Origin: Saccharopolyspora gregorii | GTDB taxonomy: Bacteria; Actinomycetota; Actinomycetes; Mycobacteriales; Pseudonocardiaceae | Direction of reading: 5' to 3' | DNA: 64,000 bases | Assembly (NCBI RefSeq): GCF_024734405.1 | Contig: NZ_CP059556.1 | Location: forward strand, 4,278,001-4,342,000 | The notes under the pieces: model-generated | Told to the model about the DNA's origin: nothing | Seen by the model: only the letters and a program-made list of their open reading frames with translations | The model's database searches: none | Made by a program: the position numbers and the translations under genes | In this document: positions 1-8,655 of the stretch, piece by piece | Layout: each line of letters opens with the position of its first letter | How positions within the stretch are numbered: position 1 is the stretch's first letter

Positions 1-269
1 ACGAGCCGCACGTCCCCGACGATCTCGAACATCGCACGGACCCGTTCGGCCGAATCGGCGTCGCCCTTCAAGCCGCCCGGCCCCACGAACACCGCTCCCG
101 GCGGCACCTGGACCGACGGGCACTCGCCGCTGATGTCCAGGCCCCACGCGCAGACGTCCGCGTCGACGACCTCGCCGTCCTCGCTGGTCAGCTCGTAGAC
201 CGCGAACGGACGCGGGCGGGCGCCCTCGCGGAGGGCGTGGAGGAGTTCGGCTTCGGGGTCGTCGTGCAT
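1..269 (-). CDS. Hypothetical protein, 3' part outside window
   Basis: An ATG at 267-269 on the minus strand, preceded by an AAAGGA-type ribosome site, opens a frame that stays open to the window edge (89 codons seen). The product is acidic (starts MHDDPEAELLHALREG) with no signal peptide or membrane segment, and I recognise no family. It diverges from the XRE regulator at 372, leaving about 100 bases for both promoters. That it is a real gene is supported by its ribosome site and by codon-position GC bias like its neighbours. Function unknown. Confidence 0.6.
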   Translation of the reverse strand, partial: MHDDPEAELLHALREGARPRPFAVYELTSEDGEVVDADVCAWGLDISGECPSVQVPPGAVFVGPGGLKGDADSAERVRAMFEIVGDVRL

Positions 270-371
270 GGCGGGGTCCTTTCGTCGTCCGGATCGGCCA
301 CCACGACGTTAGTGGGAATGATTCCTTGCGTCATTTACCTGACCAGGTGATCCACAACGGCGCCACGAGCT

Positions 372-1247
372 GTGACGATGATCCGCATGCAGACCACCCC
401 CGATCCGCGCATGCTCCGAATCCAGCTCGGCATCGAGCTGCGCAGGCTGCGCGAAGAAGCCGACCGCAGCACCTTCGAAGCCGCCGACGTGCTGGGCTGC
501 AAGCAACCGAAGATGAGCAAGGTCGAAGGCGGCAGCCAGGGCATCAAACCCGAAGAAGTGGCTCGGCTGCTGGACTTCTACGGCGCCTCCGCGAAGCAAC
601 GCCGCTACCTCACGGAGGTCGCCGAGCAGGCGGTGAAGCGCAACCGGCCGAAGAAGTACCACCGCGACGCGGTACCCGACTGGTTTCAGCGCTTCCTGGC
701 CTTGGAGAGCGCGGCGACGGAGATCCGGCTGTACGAGGTGGAGACCGTCACGGGCCTGCTTCAGACCGAGGACTACGCGCGTTCGACCATCCAGGCTTGG
801 GAACCCGCCGCGGACCCGCGCTTGGTCGAGCAGCAGGTGCGCACCCGCATGCAGCGGCAAGCGGTTCTGGGCGGCAAGAGCCGGTTGCGGTCGCTGGACG
901 TGGTCGTCAGCGAAGCCGCGCTGCGACGGGTGCAAGGCAGCGGAGAGATCATGCGAGCCCAGCTGACGCGGTTGATCGAGCTGTCCGAACGGCCGGACAT
1001 TGCGATCCGCGTCCTGCCGTTCAGCGCACCGAACCGGATCACGGTGCTCTCGTCCTTCACCTTGCTCCACCTTGGCGCGCAACGGCTTTCGTCGGTGTAC
1101 CTCGAAGACGTGCTGGGTGCCACCTACCTCTGGGAGGCGGAGGAGTACACCCGGTACAGCATGACGCTGGACCGCTTGCAGGCTGCGTCGCTTCCGGCGG
1201 AGGAATCGCGCGAACTGATCGCTAAGGTGAGGGCGGAACACACCTGA
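372..1247 (+). CDS. XRE-family regulator with DUF5753 domain
   Basis: A 291-residue DNA-binding protein. Residues about 15-70 form an XRE-type helix-turn-helix (LGIELRRLREEADRS, then LGCKQPKMSKVEGG). The remainder (about residues 95-285, containing YEVETVTGLLQTEDYA and ADIAIRVLPF-like segments) matches the DUF5753 domain of the actinobacterial Scr1/BldB-partner type. The start is GTG at 372; ATG at 378 or 387 is possible. Eighteen bases downstream lies a DUF397 protein, the usual partner of this family, so the two probably form a regulator/modulator pair. Such pairs are very numerous in actinomycetes and often control development or antibiotic genes; the target here is unknown. Confidence 0.93.
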   Translation: MTMIRMQTTPDPRMLRIQLGIELRRLREEADRSTFEAADVLGCKQPKMSKVEGGSQGIKPEEVARLLDFYGASAKQRRYLTEVAEQAVKRNRPKKYHRDAVPDWFQRFLALESAATEIRLYEVETVTGLLQTEDYARSTIQAWEPAADPRLVEQQVRTRMQRQAVLGGKSRLRSLDVVVSEAALRRVQGSGEIMRAQLTRLIELSERPDIAIRVLPFSAPNRITVLSSFTLLHLGAQRLSSVYLEDVLGATYLWEAEEYTRYSMTLDRLQAASLPAEESRELIAKVRAEHT

Positions 1248-1265
1248 CCGATCGGAAGAGGTGCT

Positions 1266-1541
1266 ATGCCAGCCCCGGACTTCTCCGCGGCCATCTGGCG
1301 CAAATCCAGCCGCAGCGGGTCCAACGGCGGCCAGTGCGTCGAGATCGCGTTCGTGCCCGCCACGGCCGACTGGCGGAAGTCCAGCCGCAGCGGCTCCAAC
1401 GGCGGCGCCTGCGTGGAGATCGCCGTGCAGCCCTCCGTCGTCGGCATCCGGGACTCCAAGGACGCGGCGGGCCCGGTGCTCGCGGTGAGCCGGGACGCGT
1501 TCGGCGCCTTCCTGCGCGCGATCGACTCCGGGCGGCTGTGA
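1266..1541 (+). CDS. DUF397 protein with duplicated core motif
   Basis: A 91-residue protein that follows the XRE regulator in the same direction, with a GGAAGAGG ribosome site upstream of ATG 1266. The DUF397 signature WRKSSRSGSNGG-CVEIA occurs twice, at residues about 11-28 and 37-54; ordinary DUF397 proteins have one. The C-terminal half (VVGIRDSKDAAGPVLAVSRDAFGAFLRAI) is the usual single-copy end. The N-terminal half therefore arose by an in-frame duplication of roughly 78 bases, visible as near-identical DNA at 1297-1352 and 1372-1427. Known DUF397 proteins modulate the adjacent XRE-DUF5753 regulator; that role is inferred here. Confidence 0.93.
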   Translation: MPAPDFSAAIWRKSSRSGSNGGQCVEIAFVPATADWRKSSRSGSNGGACVEIAVQPSVVGIRDSKDAAGPVLAVSRDAFGAFLRAIDSGRL

Positions 1542-1620
1542 CCCCGAGCGGAGATCGCCCGGAACGCGACCTCCCCACCCCCTCGCGCTGTTAGTGTCCT
1601 GCCCCGCGAGGAGGGGTGCA

Positions 1621-1923
1621 GTGGGCTACGAGGTCGTCACGAAGGCGCTGGAGGACGCGGCGAAAGCCGCTCGGTCCGCCGCCGAACAGGCCAGGTCGGT
1701 GCGGCTGGAACCGGCCACTGACAAGATCGCGGAGGCGATGCCGGGCTCGGTGTCGGCTCCCGCCGCCGAGCGCACCGGCGGCAGCTGGCGCGGCTCGCTC
1801 GACGGGTGGAACCGGGACGTCGAGCACTACGCGGACTCGCTGTCCGGCAGCGCCCGCGACTACGACGGCCGCGAAGGCGCTGCCGCGGACGGGTTGAACG
1901 CGACTCAGGGCGGTGGTGCGTGA
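1621..1923 (+). CDS. Small helical WXG100-like protein
   Basis: A 100-residue, all-helical, Ala/Glu/Arg-rich protein with no signal peptide. I place the start at GTG 1621 because GAGGAGGGG lies 4 bases upstream; an upstream start at 1594 has no ribosome site. The segment GGSWRGSLDGWNRDVEHYADSL is reminiscent of the turn region of WXG100/ESX-type proteins, but there is no exact WXG. The stop overlaps the start of the next gene by one base (TGATG), implying coupled translation with the DUF1023-type protein. Likely a type VII-secretion-related partner or chaperone of that protein; this is inference from size and position. Confidence 0.7.
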   Translation: MGYEVVTKALEDAAKAARSAAEQARSVRLEPATDKIAEAMPGSVSAPAAERTGGSWRGSLDGWNRDVEHYADSLSGSARDYDGREGAAADGLNATQGGGA

Positions 1924-3608
1924 TGGTGTGCCTCGGCGACCTGCGGCGGTGGAACGCGGACCTGCTCGACGACGCGATCGACGAGCTCAAGGCCCGGCAG
2001 GACCGGCTCGTGCAGCTCGACGACGAGCTCGCCGCCTCTGGGCGACCCAGCGGCTGGCAGGGCGAGGCCGCCGACGCCGCCACCGCCGAGCACGCGAAGC
2101 TCGGCGAACGGCTCCGCGAACTCGTGCTGGAGATCTCCACCGTCCGCACCACCGCCATCGCCACCGCGGACGAGATCCGGGCGGTCGGGAACGAGCTGGC
2201 CGAGGCCGAAGCGCTCGCGCACGCCCACCACTTCGCGATCACCGACGACGGCCGGGTCGAGGACCTCGGCACCCCGCCCGGCATCCGCCCCGACGAGGCC
2301 GCCGACGTCGACGCCGACCGGCACGACCGCATCCGGCCCGACCTCGTCCACCGGGTGGAGCGCATCCTCGCCCGGGCCGACGACGCGGACCGCGAACTCG
2401 CGAAGGTCCTCGGCGACGCGGACAAGGACCTGATGGACACCGGAGAGGCGAAGACCCTCGCCGACGCGGCCGCCCTCGGCGACGCCCGCGGCCTCGGCGA
2501 GACCGTCGAACCCCCGCCGCCCGGCGACCCGGCGAAGAACGCCGAATGGTGGAAATCCCTGCCCGCCGAGACGAGGTCCGCGCTCGCCGCCGCTCCCCCG
2601 GCCTGGCTCGGCGCCATGGACGGCATCCCCGCCACCGTCCGCCACACCGCCAACGTCAACAAGATCGACGACGAGCGGGCGGCGCTCAACGCCGAAGCGA
2701 ACCGCCTCCGCGAGCAGATCAGGCAGCTGCCCAAGGGCCCGGGCTCCAGGAACCTCGACGGCAAGTACCAGCGTCCCCTCGACCAGATCGAAGCCAAGCT
2801 GAAGTCCCTGGACGAGGTCGAGAAGGTCGCGGCGAAACCCGACCGCCAACTGCTCGTCCTCGACACTTCAGGCGAACGGACCAAGGCGGCCGTCGGAGTG
2901 GGAAACGTCGATACCGCCGAGAACGTCTCAGTGTTCACACCGGGTCTGAACAGCACGGTCGAGGGCAGCATGAGCGACTACGACCGGAGCACCGCCCAAC
3001 TCCGTTACGACGCGAAACACCAATCGATGATGTACGGCGACGGCGGAGATGTCGCAGCGGTGTCGTGGATCGGCTACGAAGCACCCCAGCTCAACGACAG
3101 CCTCGGCGAGAACTCAGTCGCCGGTTCGAGCGCAGCGGAACGCGGTGGAGAGAAGCTCGCAGACTTCTACCGCGGTATCAACGCATCCCGAGAAACCGAC
3201 CCTAATCTCGTAGCGATCGGACACTCATACGGCTCTACCACCACCGGGTACGCACTGCAACACGCGGGAACCGGCGTGGACGCCGCCGTGACGATGGGCT
3301 CTCCGGGAGTGGGAACGGACTCTGCGGCAGACCTCAAGATTCCGGAAGGCCAAGCTTACAACCTCAAGTCGGACGGAGATTTCGTCGCCATCCTCCCCTG
3401 GTTCGACGGCAACCCCTCCTCGATAGCCGGCGTCCAGCAGTTGTCCACAGAGGACTCAACTGCTCCGGACGGGCAACGGCTCAACGAGTCGAGTGGGCAC
3501 AACACAGGAGGCCCGGACGGCTACTTGACCAGTGGCAATACGAGCCAGTACAACGCAAGCGTTATAGCTGCCGGACTTCCGGAACGAGCTGTACGAGCAC
3601 CCGACTGA
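1923..3608 (+). CDS. Helical N-terminus fused to DUF1023-type alpha/beta hydrolase
   Basis: A 561-residue protein starting at ATG 1923, coupled to the preceding small gene. Residues 1-220 are charged and helical (LDDAIDELKARQDRLVQLDDEL), like the WXG100/PPE-like heads of actinobacterial type VII substrates. Residues about 320-560 carry an alpha/beta-hydrolase of the DUF1023 type: nucleophile elbow GHSYGS with Ser about 435, a probable acid around 484 (SDGDFVAILPWFDG) and a His in SSGHNTGGPDGYL near 525. From about base 2870 onward third codon positions are richer in A/T (gca, tca, gta) than in the first half, suggesting that the C-terminal module has a different history. There is no classical signal peptide, consistent with type VII-like export. 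The substrate is unknown. Confidence 0.85.
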   Translation: MVCLGDLRRWNADLLDDAIDELKARQDRLVQLDDELAASGRPSGWQGEAADAATAEHAKLGERLRELVLEISTVRTTAIATADEIRAVGNELAEAEALAHAHHFAITDDGRVEDLGTPPGIRPDEAADVDADRHDRIRPDLVHRVERILARADDADRELAKVLGDADKDLMDTGEAKTLADAAALGDARGLGETVEPPPPGDPAKNAEWWKSLPAETRSALAAAPPAWLGAMDGIPATVRHTANVNKIDDERAALNAEANRLREQIRQLPKGPGSRNLDGKYQRPLDQIEAKLKSLDEVEKVAAKPDRQLLVLDTSGERTKAAVGVGNVDTAENVSVFTPGLNSTVEGSMSDYDRSTAQLRYDAKHQSMMYGDGGDVAAVSWIGYEAPQLNDSLGENSVAGSSAAERGGEKLADFYRGINASRETDPNLVAIGHSYGSTTTGYALQHAGTGVDAAVTMGSPGVGTDSAADLKIPEGQAYNLKSDGDFVAILPWFDGNPSSIAGVQQLSTEDSTAPDGQRLNESSGHNTGGPDGYLTSGNTSQYNASVIAAGLPERAVRAPD

Positions 3609-3636
3609 CCGACGATACCGGGCGCAGGGAACCGAT

Positions 3637-4176
3637 TTGTTGAAACCTTGGACGCTTCTCGCAGTCGCAGCGCTCTTCGTGACCGGCTGCGGCAGCGACG
3701 AACCCTCAGAAGGAAACATGGATACGCAACGAGCGGAGCTGCTGCGGCGCCCTGGAATCGAAGAAATCACCAGGCGTTACGAGGAGATGCAAGCACGCAC
3801 CAGGGACGAGCTCGCGCAGCAGTTCCCTTGGCTGGACTGGCGCCACGTCGAAGACGGGACCAAAGCGGGCTGCACCGGGTTCGACGAGTTCTCCGGGATC
3901 GCCGAAAGCAACACGCTCGACATGTGGAGCGCGGAAGGCAACATCCCCGACCCCGACTGGCCCCGAGCCGAGCAGATCGTCGCCCGCATCACCGCCGAAT
4001 ACGGCTTCACCCCACCCGAAACCGTCGTCAGCCGCCCCGCCGACCACCAGATCGTCGGCAGCGACACCTACGGCGCCGGCTACCGCTTCGGCACCGCCAA
4101 ACGCACCGTCCTCTCCGGCAGCACCGGCTGCCACCTCCCCCAAGCGGAGAAGGACAAGTTCCAGAACCCCAGCTGA
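3637..4176 (+). CDS. LppA-like lipoprotein
   Basis: A 179-residue lipoprotein. The start is TTG 3637 (or TTG 3640), with a GGGA ribosome site 6-7 bases upstream. The leader MLKPWTLLAVAALFVTGC ends in a VTGC lipobox (Cys about 18), so the mature protein should be anchored outside the membrane. The body (RRPGIEEITRRYEEM, DWRHVEDGTKAGCTGF) resembles the mycobacterial LppA family. It sits 28 bases behind the hydrolase gene and shares that gene's somewhat lower GC. An envelope partner or immunity-type role is possible but unproven. Two palindromes follow and separate it from the convergent oxidase gene. Confidence 0.8.
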   Translation: MLKPWTLLAVAALFVTGCGSDEPSEGNMDTQRAELLRRPGIEEITRRYEEMQARTRDELAQQFPWLDWRHVEDGTKAGCTGFDEFSGIAESNTLDMWSAEGNIPDPDWPRAEQIVARITAEYGFTPPETVVSRPADHQIVGSDTYGAGYRFGTAKRTVLSGSTGCHLPQAEKDKFQNPS

Positions 4177-4180
4177 CTCC

Positions 4181-4231
4181 AGGTGAGTGGCCCACCCGCC
4201 CACTCAGGCTGGGCGAACGGGCCACCCACCT
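4181..4231. terminator. Palindrome A, likely bidirectional terminator
   Basis: Arms AGGTGAGTGGCCC (4181-4193) and GGGCCACCCACCT (4219-4231) pair with one mismatch across a 25-base loop. It lies just after the lipoprotein stop and before the convergent oxidase gene. It has no U-tract, as is common for actinobacterial hairpin terminators. It belongs to a family of related palindromes in this window. Confidence 0.6.
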
Positions 4232-4268
4232 GCGATGACGAACCCGCGCAGAGCTCCTGCAGCCGCAC

Positions 4269-4317
4269 GGTGAGTGGCCCACCCGCCCACTCAGGCTGGG
4301 CGAAGGGGCCACTCACC
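4269..4317. terminator. Palindrome B, likely bidirectional terminator
   Basis: Perfect arms GGTGAGTGGCCC (4269-4280) and GGGCCACTCACC (4306-4317). It is a near copy of palindrome A lying 88 bases away, including the middle CACCCGCCCACTCAGGCT. The pair lies between convergent genes, consistent with termination from both sides. Confidence 0.6.
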
Positions 4318-4393
4318 TGGGTGGAACGCGGGCAGGGGCCGCCGCTTCGTGAGCGGCGACCCCTGCTCTCCAGGAAGTGGTCTTCGTGGCGCG

Positions 4394-5638
4394 TCAGCGC
4401 AGCGGGTTGAACGGCCGCAGCTGGTCGGGCTGCTTGCCGGTGACGATCTGCTCGGACAGCAGCCGCCCGGTCAGCGGACCGAGGGTGAGCCCCCACATGC
4501 CGTGCCCACCGGCGACGAACACGTCGGGCATCGCGGTCCCGCCGATCAGCGGCAGCCCGTCCGGCGTGACGGGGCGCCCGCCGACCCAGTCGTCCTTGCG
4601 GTCCGCCCAGGACACGCCGCGCAGCAGCGGTTTCGCCGAGCGTTCGATGGCGGCGATGCGCTCCGGGTAGAGCTTGGCGTCCGGGGAGCGGAACTCCATG
4701 GTTCCGGCGACCCGCAGCCCGCCCTGGTACGGCGTGCAGGCCACCCGCACGGCGGGCAGGTAGATCGGGCCGGGCACCGGTTCCTCGGTGGGCACGGTGA
4801 ACGAGTAGCCGCGGCCCGCGCGCACCGCGGTCCGCACGCCGAGCGGCTTCGCCAGCGAGCTCAGCCAGGCACCGGTGGCCAGCACCACCGTGTCGGCGGT
4901 GATCGCGTCGTCGGCGGAGCGCAGCACGACGCCGCCGCGCTCGCGCCGCACGTCCTGCACGGCGAAACCGGTGCGGATCGTGCCGCCGCGCTGCTCCACG
5001 GAGCGGGCGAGGGAACGCACGAACTCGCCGGGATCCACGTAGCGCTGGCCTTCGATGCGCAGCACCGCCTCGATGTGCGAGGACAGCTGCGGCACCTGCG
5101 CCTCGGCGACCGAGGACTCCACGACCCGCACGTCCTGCCCGGACTCGCGGATCAGGTCGAACTCGCGGCGCAGGTCGGCGACCTGCTCGGCCTTCTCGAA
5201 CCCGGCGGTGATCGGCGCGGGCCGGGTCGGGGCCTCCACGCCACCGGCGGTGAGCGCGTCGAACGCGTCCAGACACTCGTTGTTCATCGGCACGAACGGC
5301 TGCATCGCACGCCGCCACGACCCCATGTTGCAGTGCGCCGCGAAGCGCGCCAGGAACGCCCACAGGCCCGGGTCGACCTTCGCCGGCACGTACAGCGGGG
5401 CGTTGCGGTCCAGCAGCGAGCGCAGGCCGTAGCGCAGCACGCTCGGCTCCGGCAGCGGGATGGAGAACGCCGGCGCCAGGTAGCCCGCGTTGCCCCAGGA
5501 CGAACCGGCGGCCACGCCGTCCCGGTCCACGACCGTGACCCGCACGCCGTGCTCCTGCAAGAACCACGCCGTCGACAACCCGACGGCACCGGCACCCGCG
5601 ACCACCACGTGCCGCGGCGTCTGGTCGTTGCCAGCCAT
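4394..5638 (-). CDS. FAD-dependent D-amino-acid dehydrogenase-like oxidoreductase
   Basis: A 414-residue flavoprotein of the DAO/DadA family. A Rossmann FAD site opens the protein (HVVVAGAGAVGLSTAWFLQ, residues 10-28), followed by AGSSWGNAGYLAP typical of DadA and a C-terminal FAD segment FVAGGHGMWGLTLGP. The expected reaction is oxidative deamination of a D-amino acid to a 2-oxo acid plus ammonia, with electrons passed to the respiratory chain. ATG 5638 has GAGGAGGG 6 bases upstream. The PucR regulator lies 103 bases upstream in the same direction and is the obvious candidate controller. A related substrate such as an N-methyl amino acid or sarcosine cannot be excluded. Confidence 0.85.
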   Translation of the reverse strand: MAGNDQTPRHVVVAGAGAVGLSTAWFLQEHGVRVTVVDRDGVAAGSSWGNAGYLAPAFSIPLPEPSVLRYGLRSLLDRNAPLYVPAKVDPGLWAFLARFAAHCNMGSWRRAMQPFVPMNNECLDAFDALTAGGVEAPTRPAPITAGFEKAEQVADLRREFDLIRESGQDVRVVESSVAEAQVPQLSSHIEAVLRIEGQRYVDPGEFVRSLARSVEQRGGTIRTGFAVQDVRRERGGVVLRSADDAITADTVVLATGAWLSSLAKPLGVRTAVRAGRGYSFTVPTEEPVPGPIYLPAVRVACTPYQGGLRVAGTMEFRSPDAKLYPERIAAIERSAKPLLRGVSWADRKDDWVGGRPVTPDGLPLIGGTAMPDVFVAGGHGMWGLTLGPLTGRLLSEQIVTGKQPDQLRPFNPLR

Positions 5639-5741
5639 GTTCGCCCTCCTCAGCTCGGCTGCATCCGAGTGTGCTGGGCCACGGCGCCGGTCCGGTTGTC
5701 AGATCCGCACAACCTGGGCGCCGCCGTTTGGTGATCCGGAA

Positions 5742-7214
5742 CTATTCGATGAGCAGCGCGACGATCAGCGCGAGCCGCTGGTCCGGGTCGGTCACGTCGA
5801 TCGGTGCCACCTCGGTCATCTTCCGCATCCGGTAGCGCACCGTGTTCGCGTGCACGCCGAGCCGCCGCGCCGCCGCCCCCGGATCGCCCTGGCAGCGCAG
5901 CCACTCCCGCAACGTCGCCGCGTACCGGGTGCCGTGCTCGGCGTCGTGGCGGTGCAGCTGCCGCACCGGGCCGCGTGCGGGCAACCGGCCACCGGAGGCC
6001 GCGTTGCGGAGCCTGCGCAGCAGGATCTCGTGCCAGGCGTCGTCGTAGCCGACGATCTCGCGGGAACCGACGACGGCGAGGCTTTCGTCCGCTTCCCGCC
6101 TGCTCACCGGCAGCTCCAGGGGTTCCGCGGCACCACCGACCCCGGCGCGCAGCCGCACCTCCGCGGGCATCTCCCGCAGCAGCCGCCGGAACCACCGCTC
6201 CCCCGGTTCCGCCTCGGGCAACACCGTGTAGACGGTGTTCGCGAACAGCGCGCTGCGCCCCGGCCGCGCCCAGCCGAAGCCGGACGTGGCGCGTTCGAAC
6301 GCGATGAGCACCGCCGCGTCCTGGGCGTCCTCGGCCTGCACCGCCACCACCTGGAAACCCGTGCCGCGCAACCCGAGCCTGCTCAGCACCGCGGGTGCGT
6401 CCGCCTGGCCCTCCAGCAGTCCGATCACCAGGTCCGATTCGACCTGCCGCTCCAGGTCGGCGCTGGCGCGCGCCCGCAGCAGGTGCAGCGAGGCGGTGCG
6501 GGCCCCTTCGCGCAGCGCCGCGGCCCGCTCCGGGCTCAGCGGCTCCGGCACCTCCACCCAGATCGACCCGAGCAGTTCCCGCCCCGCGCGGACCGCCACC
6601 AGGGCGCGGCCGTGGAACTCCGGCATCGGTTCGGCGAAGAACGGCTCGTCCGACGAGGCCAGGTGCGCGTACACGCCGCGCGCGGCCAGCTCGGCGCGGA
6701 TCTCCGCGGGCACCCGCCTGCCCAGGATCGTCGCCAGCCGCGCCCGGTCCGCCGATTCCTGCCTGCTCGAATACGCCAGCACCCCCGAATGCCGGTCCTC
6801 GATGGTCACCGGGCCGCCCACCGACGCCGCCAGCGCATCGGCCAGCGCGAACAGGTCCGTCGGGCCGCGGCCCGCCTCCGTTTCGCGGCCCTCCAGCACC
6901 AGTCCGTAGACGACGGCCGCCAACTGCCCCCACAGCACGTCGCCGTCGACCAGCACCACCGCGACGCCCCGCTCGCGGGCCACCGCCAGCTCGGGGCCTG
7001 CGATCTCGCGCAGCAGCACCACCGCGGCCATCGTGGTGCGCAGCAGCTCGCCGATCGCGCCCGGTTCGACGCCGACGGCCAGCAGCACCTCGTCGGTGCC
7101 CGCCGAATCGTGCAGCGCCACCCCGCGCAGCTCCACGTCCCGCCCGCGCGGCGCGCACTCCAGCCGCGCCCCGTAGCCGCCGAGCACGTTGATCAACCGG
7201 TCCAGCTTCACCAT
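5742..7214 (-). CDS. PucR-family transcriptional regulator
   Basis: A 490-residue regulator. The C-terminal PucR helix-turn-helix is clear (ARRLGVHANTVRYRMRKM, about residues 445-465), with a GGDEF-like/CdaR middle segment and an N-terminal PucR-like sensor region starting MVKLDRLINVLGG. ATG 7214 is chosen because it overlaps the stop of the HAD gene by one base (TGATG), so the two genes are cotranscribed. A longer in-frame opening upstream lies inside the HAD gene and is not coding. PucR/CdaR proteins usually activate amino-acid or purine catabolic genes, and the D-amino-acid oxidase directly downstream fits. Confidence 0.9.
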   Translation of the reverse strand: MVKLDRLINVLGGYGARLECAPRGRDVELRGVALHDSAGTDEVLLAVGVEPGAIGELLRTTMAAVVLLREIAGPELAVARERGVAVVLVDGDVLWGQLAAVVYGLVLEGRETEAGRGPTDLFALADALAASVGGPVTIEDRHSGVLAYSSRQESADRARLATILGRRVPAEIRAELAARGVYAHLASSDEPFFAEPMPEFHGRALVAVRAGRELLGSIWVEVPEPLSPERAAALREGARTASLHLLRARASADLERQVESDLVIGLLEGQADAPAVLSRLGLRGTGFQVVAVQAEDAQDAAVLIAFERATSGFGWARPGRSALFANTVYTVLPEAEPGERWFRRLLREMPAEVRLRAGVGGAAEPLELPVSRREADESLAVVGSREIVGYDDAWHEILLRRLRNAASGGRLPARGPVRQLHRHDAEHGTRYAATLREWLRCQGDPGAAARRLGVHANTVRYRMRKMTEVAPIDVTDPDQRLALIVALLIE

Positions 7215-7834
7215 CAGAGCAATCCCAGCACGGCCGACAGCTCCGGCAGCACCACGTGCGCCCCGCCCAGCGCTTCCCGCGGGTGCGTGGTGGTCACGGC
7301 CGCGACCAGCGCGCCCGCGGCGACGCCCGCCGCCACGCCCGGCGGCGAGTCCTCCACCACCACGCAGTCCGCCGGCTCCACCACCAGCTCCCGGGCCGCC
7401 GCCAGGTAGCCCTCCGGATCGGGTTTGCCGCGGGACACGTCCTCCGCGCAGATCAGCGTGCACGGCAGCGGCAGGCCCGCCGCCCGGAGCCTGCCCGTCA
7501 TCAGCTCGCGGCCGCCGGAGGTCACCGCCGCCCACCGCCGCGGATCGAGCTGCCCCAGCACGTTCGCCGCGCCGGGCACCGCCACCACCGCGTCCGCGGC
7601 GGCCAGCTCCAGCCGCGCCACTTCCGCCAGCACCTCGGCGCGCACCGGTTCCGGGAAGAACTCGGCGGCCACGTCCGCGTCCCGCTTCCCGTGGCACACC
7701 GCCAGCACCGGCTCCCGCGGCACGCCGAACGCGGCCGCCACCCGCGACCACACGTGCTCGACGACCGCCGTCGAGTCGATCAGGGTGCCGTCGATGTCGA
7801 ACAGCACCGCGCTCCGCTCCGGACGCATCCGCAT
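7214..7834 (-). CDS. HAD-superfamily phosphatase
   Basis: A 206-residue HAD hydrolase of the beta-phosphoglucomutase/glycerol-phosphatase type. Motif I is DIDGTLIDS (residues 13-21), motif II is VTSGGRE, motif III/IV are GKPDPEGY and VVEDSPPGVAAG. The cap insert after motif I contains HGKRDADVAAEFF. Substrates of this subfamily are small sugar or polyol phosphates; the exact one is not readable. It is the first gene of a probable HAD-PucR-oxidase transcription unit. Confidence 0.9.
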   Translation of the reverse strand: MRMRPERSAVLFDIDGTLIDSTAVVEHVWSRVAAAFGVPREPVLAVCHGKRDADVAAEFFPEPVRAEVLAEVARLELAAADAVVAVPGAANVLGQLDPRRWAAVTSGGRELMTGRLRAAGLPLPCTLICAEDVSRGKPDPEGYLAAARELVVEPADCVVVEDSPPGVAAGVAAGALVAAVTTTHPREALGGAHVVLPELSAVLGLL

Positions 7835-8039
7835 GCCCGCAGGTTCTCACGATCCGGTGAGCTGGAGCGGAGGGAACCACTTCGCGGAATCGGGCGAAAC
7901 CGGCGGGCGGGCGGCGCTAGGCTGGAGTCGATCTCCTCGGGGAAGAGGCGCGCCGCGACCGGACCGCGCCGAACCACCGACCCGCGCGACGTCCCCGTCG
8001 AGTACCGCCCGACATCCGCGCCGCCGAGGAGAGCCGCCC

Positions 8040-8582
8040 ATGGCCGCTGAGCCCTTCGCCCAGGCCGCCATCGTGATCACCGGGATCCAGGCCGCAGGCA
8101 AGTCCACGGTGGCGCAGCTGCTCGCCGAACGGCTGCCGAACTCGGTGCACCTGCGCGGCGACCTGTTCCGCCGCATGATCATCAACGGGCGGGTGGACAT
8201 GGCGCCCGACGCCACCGACGAGGCGCAGCGGCAACTGCGGCTGCGCCACCGGCTCACCGCCCAGTCCTGCGACCAGTACACCGCCGCCGGGTTCACCGTC
8301 ATCACCCAGGACGTCGTGCTCGGCGAACACCTCCCCGAACTCGCGGCCACCATCCGCACCCGGCCGCTGTACCTGGTGGTGCTCGCGCCGAGCCCGGAGG
8401 AGATCGGGGCACGGGAAGCAGCGCGCGGGAAGGTCGCCTACGACGAGTGGTCCGTCCGAGCGCTCGACGCGGTGCTGCGCGACGAGACGCCCCGCCTCGG
8501 CCTGTGGCTCGACACCTCCGAGCAGGCCCCCGAGGAGACCGTCGAGGACATCCTCACCCGAGCGCCCGAAGCAGCGCTCTAG
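8040..8582 (+). CDS. Small AAA-type P-loop kinase
   Basis: A 180-residue protein with a Walker A motif GIQAAGKST (residues 15-23), a conserved LRGDLFRRMI after it, and a Walker-B/lid region with EIGAREAARGK. This pattern belongs to the AAA_33/chloramphenicol-phosphotransferase-like kinases that phosphorylate small molecules. ATG 8040 follows GAGGAGAG. It stands alone with 205 bases upstream and 73 downstream, so no partner reveals the substrate. The reading frame continues upstream of 8040 but without a ribosome site. Confidence 0.85.
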   Translation: MAAEPFAQAAIVITGIQAAGKSTVAQLLAERLPNSVHLRGDLFRRMIINGRVDMAPDATDEAQRQLRLRHRLTAQSCDQYTAAGFTVITQDVVLGEHLPELAATIRTRPLYLVVLAPSPEEIGAREAARGKVAYDEWSVRALDAVLRDETPRLGLWLDTSEQAPEETVEDILTRAPEAAL

Positions 8583-8655
8583 CGCAGCCGAATCGCCCCG
8601 CACCGCGACCACGACTCGCTACGATCCGATCAAACGTGATCAACCGGAGGGGCAC

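Noticed and set aside
1637-2971. 444-codon minus-strand frame across the hydrolase gene
   Set aside because: Ser/Arg-rich shadow of the real plus-strand gene.
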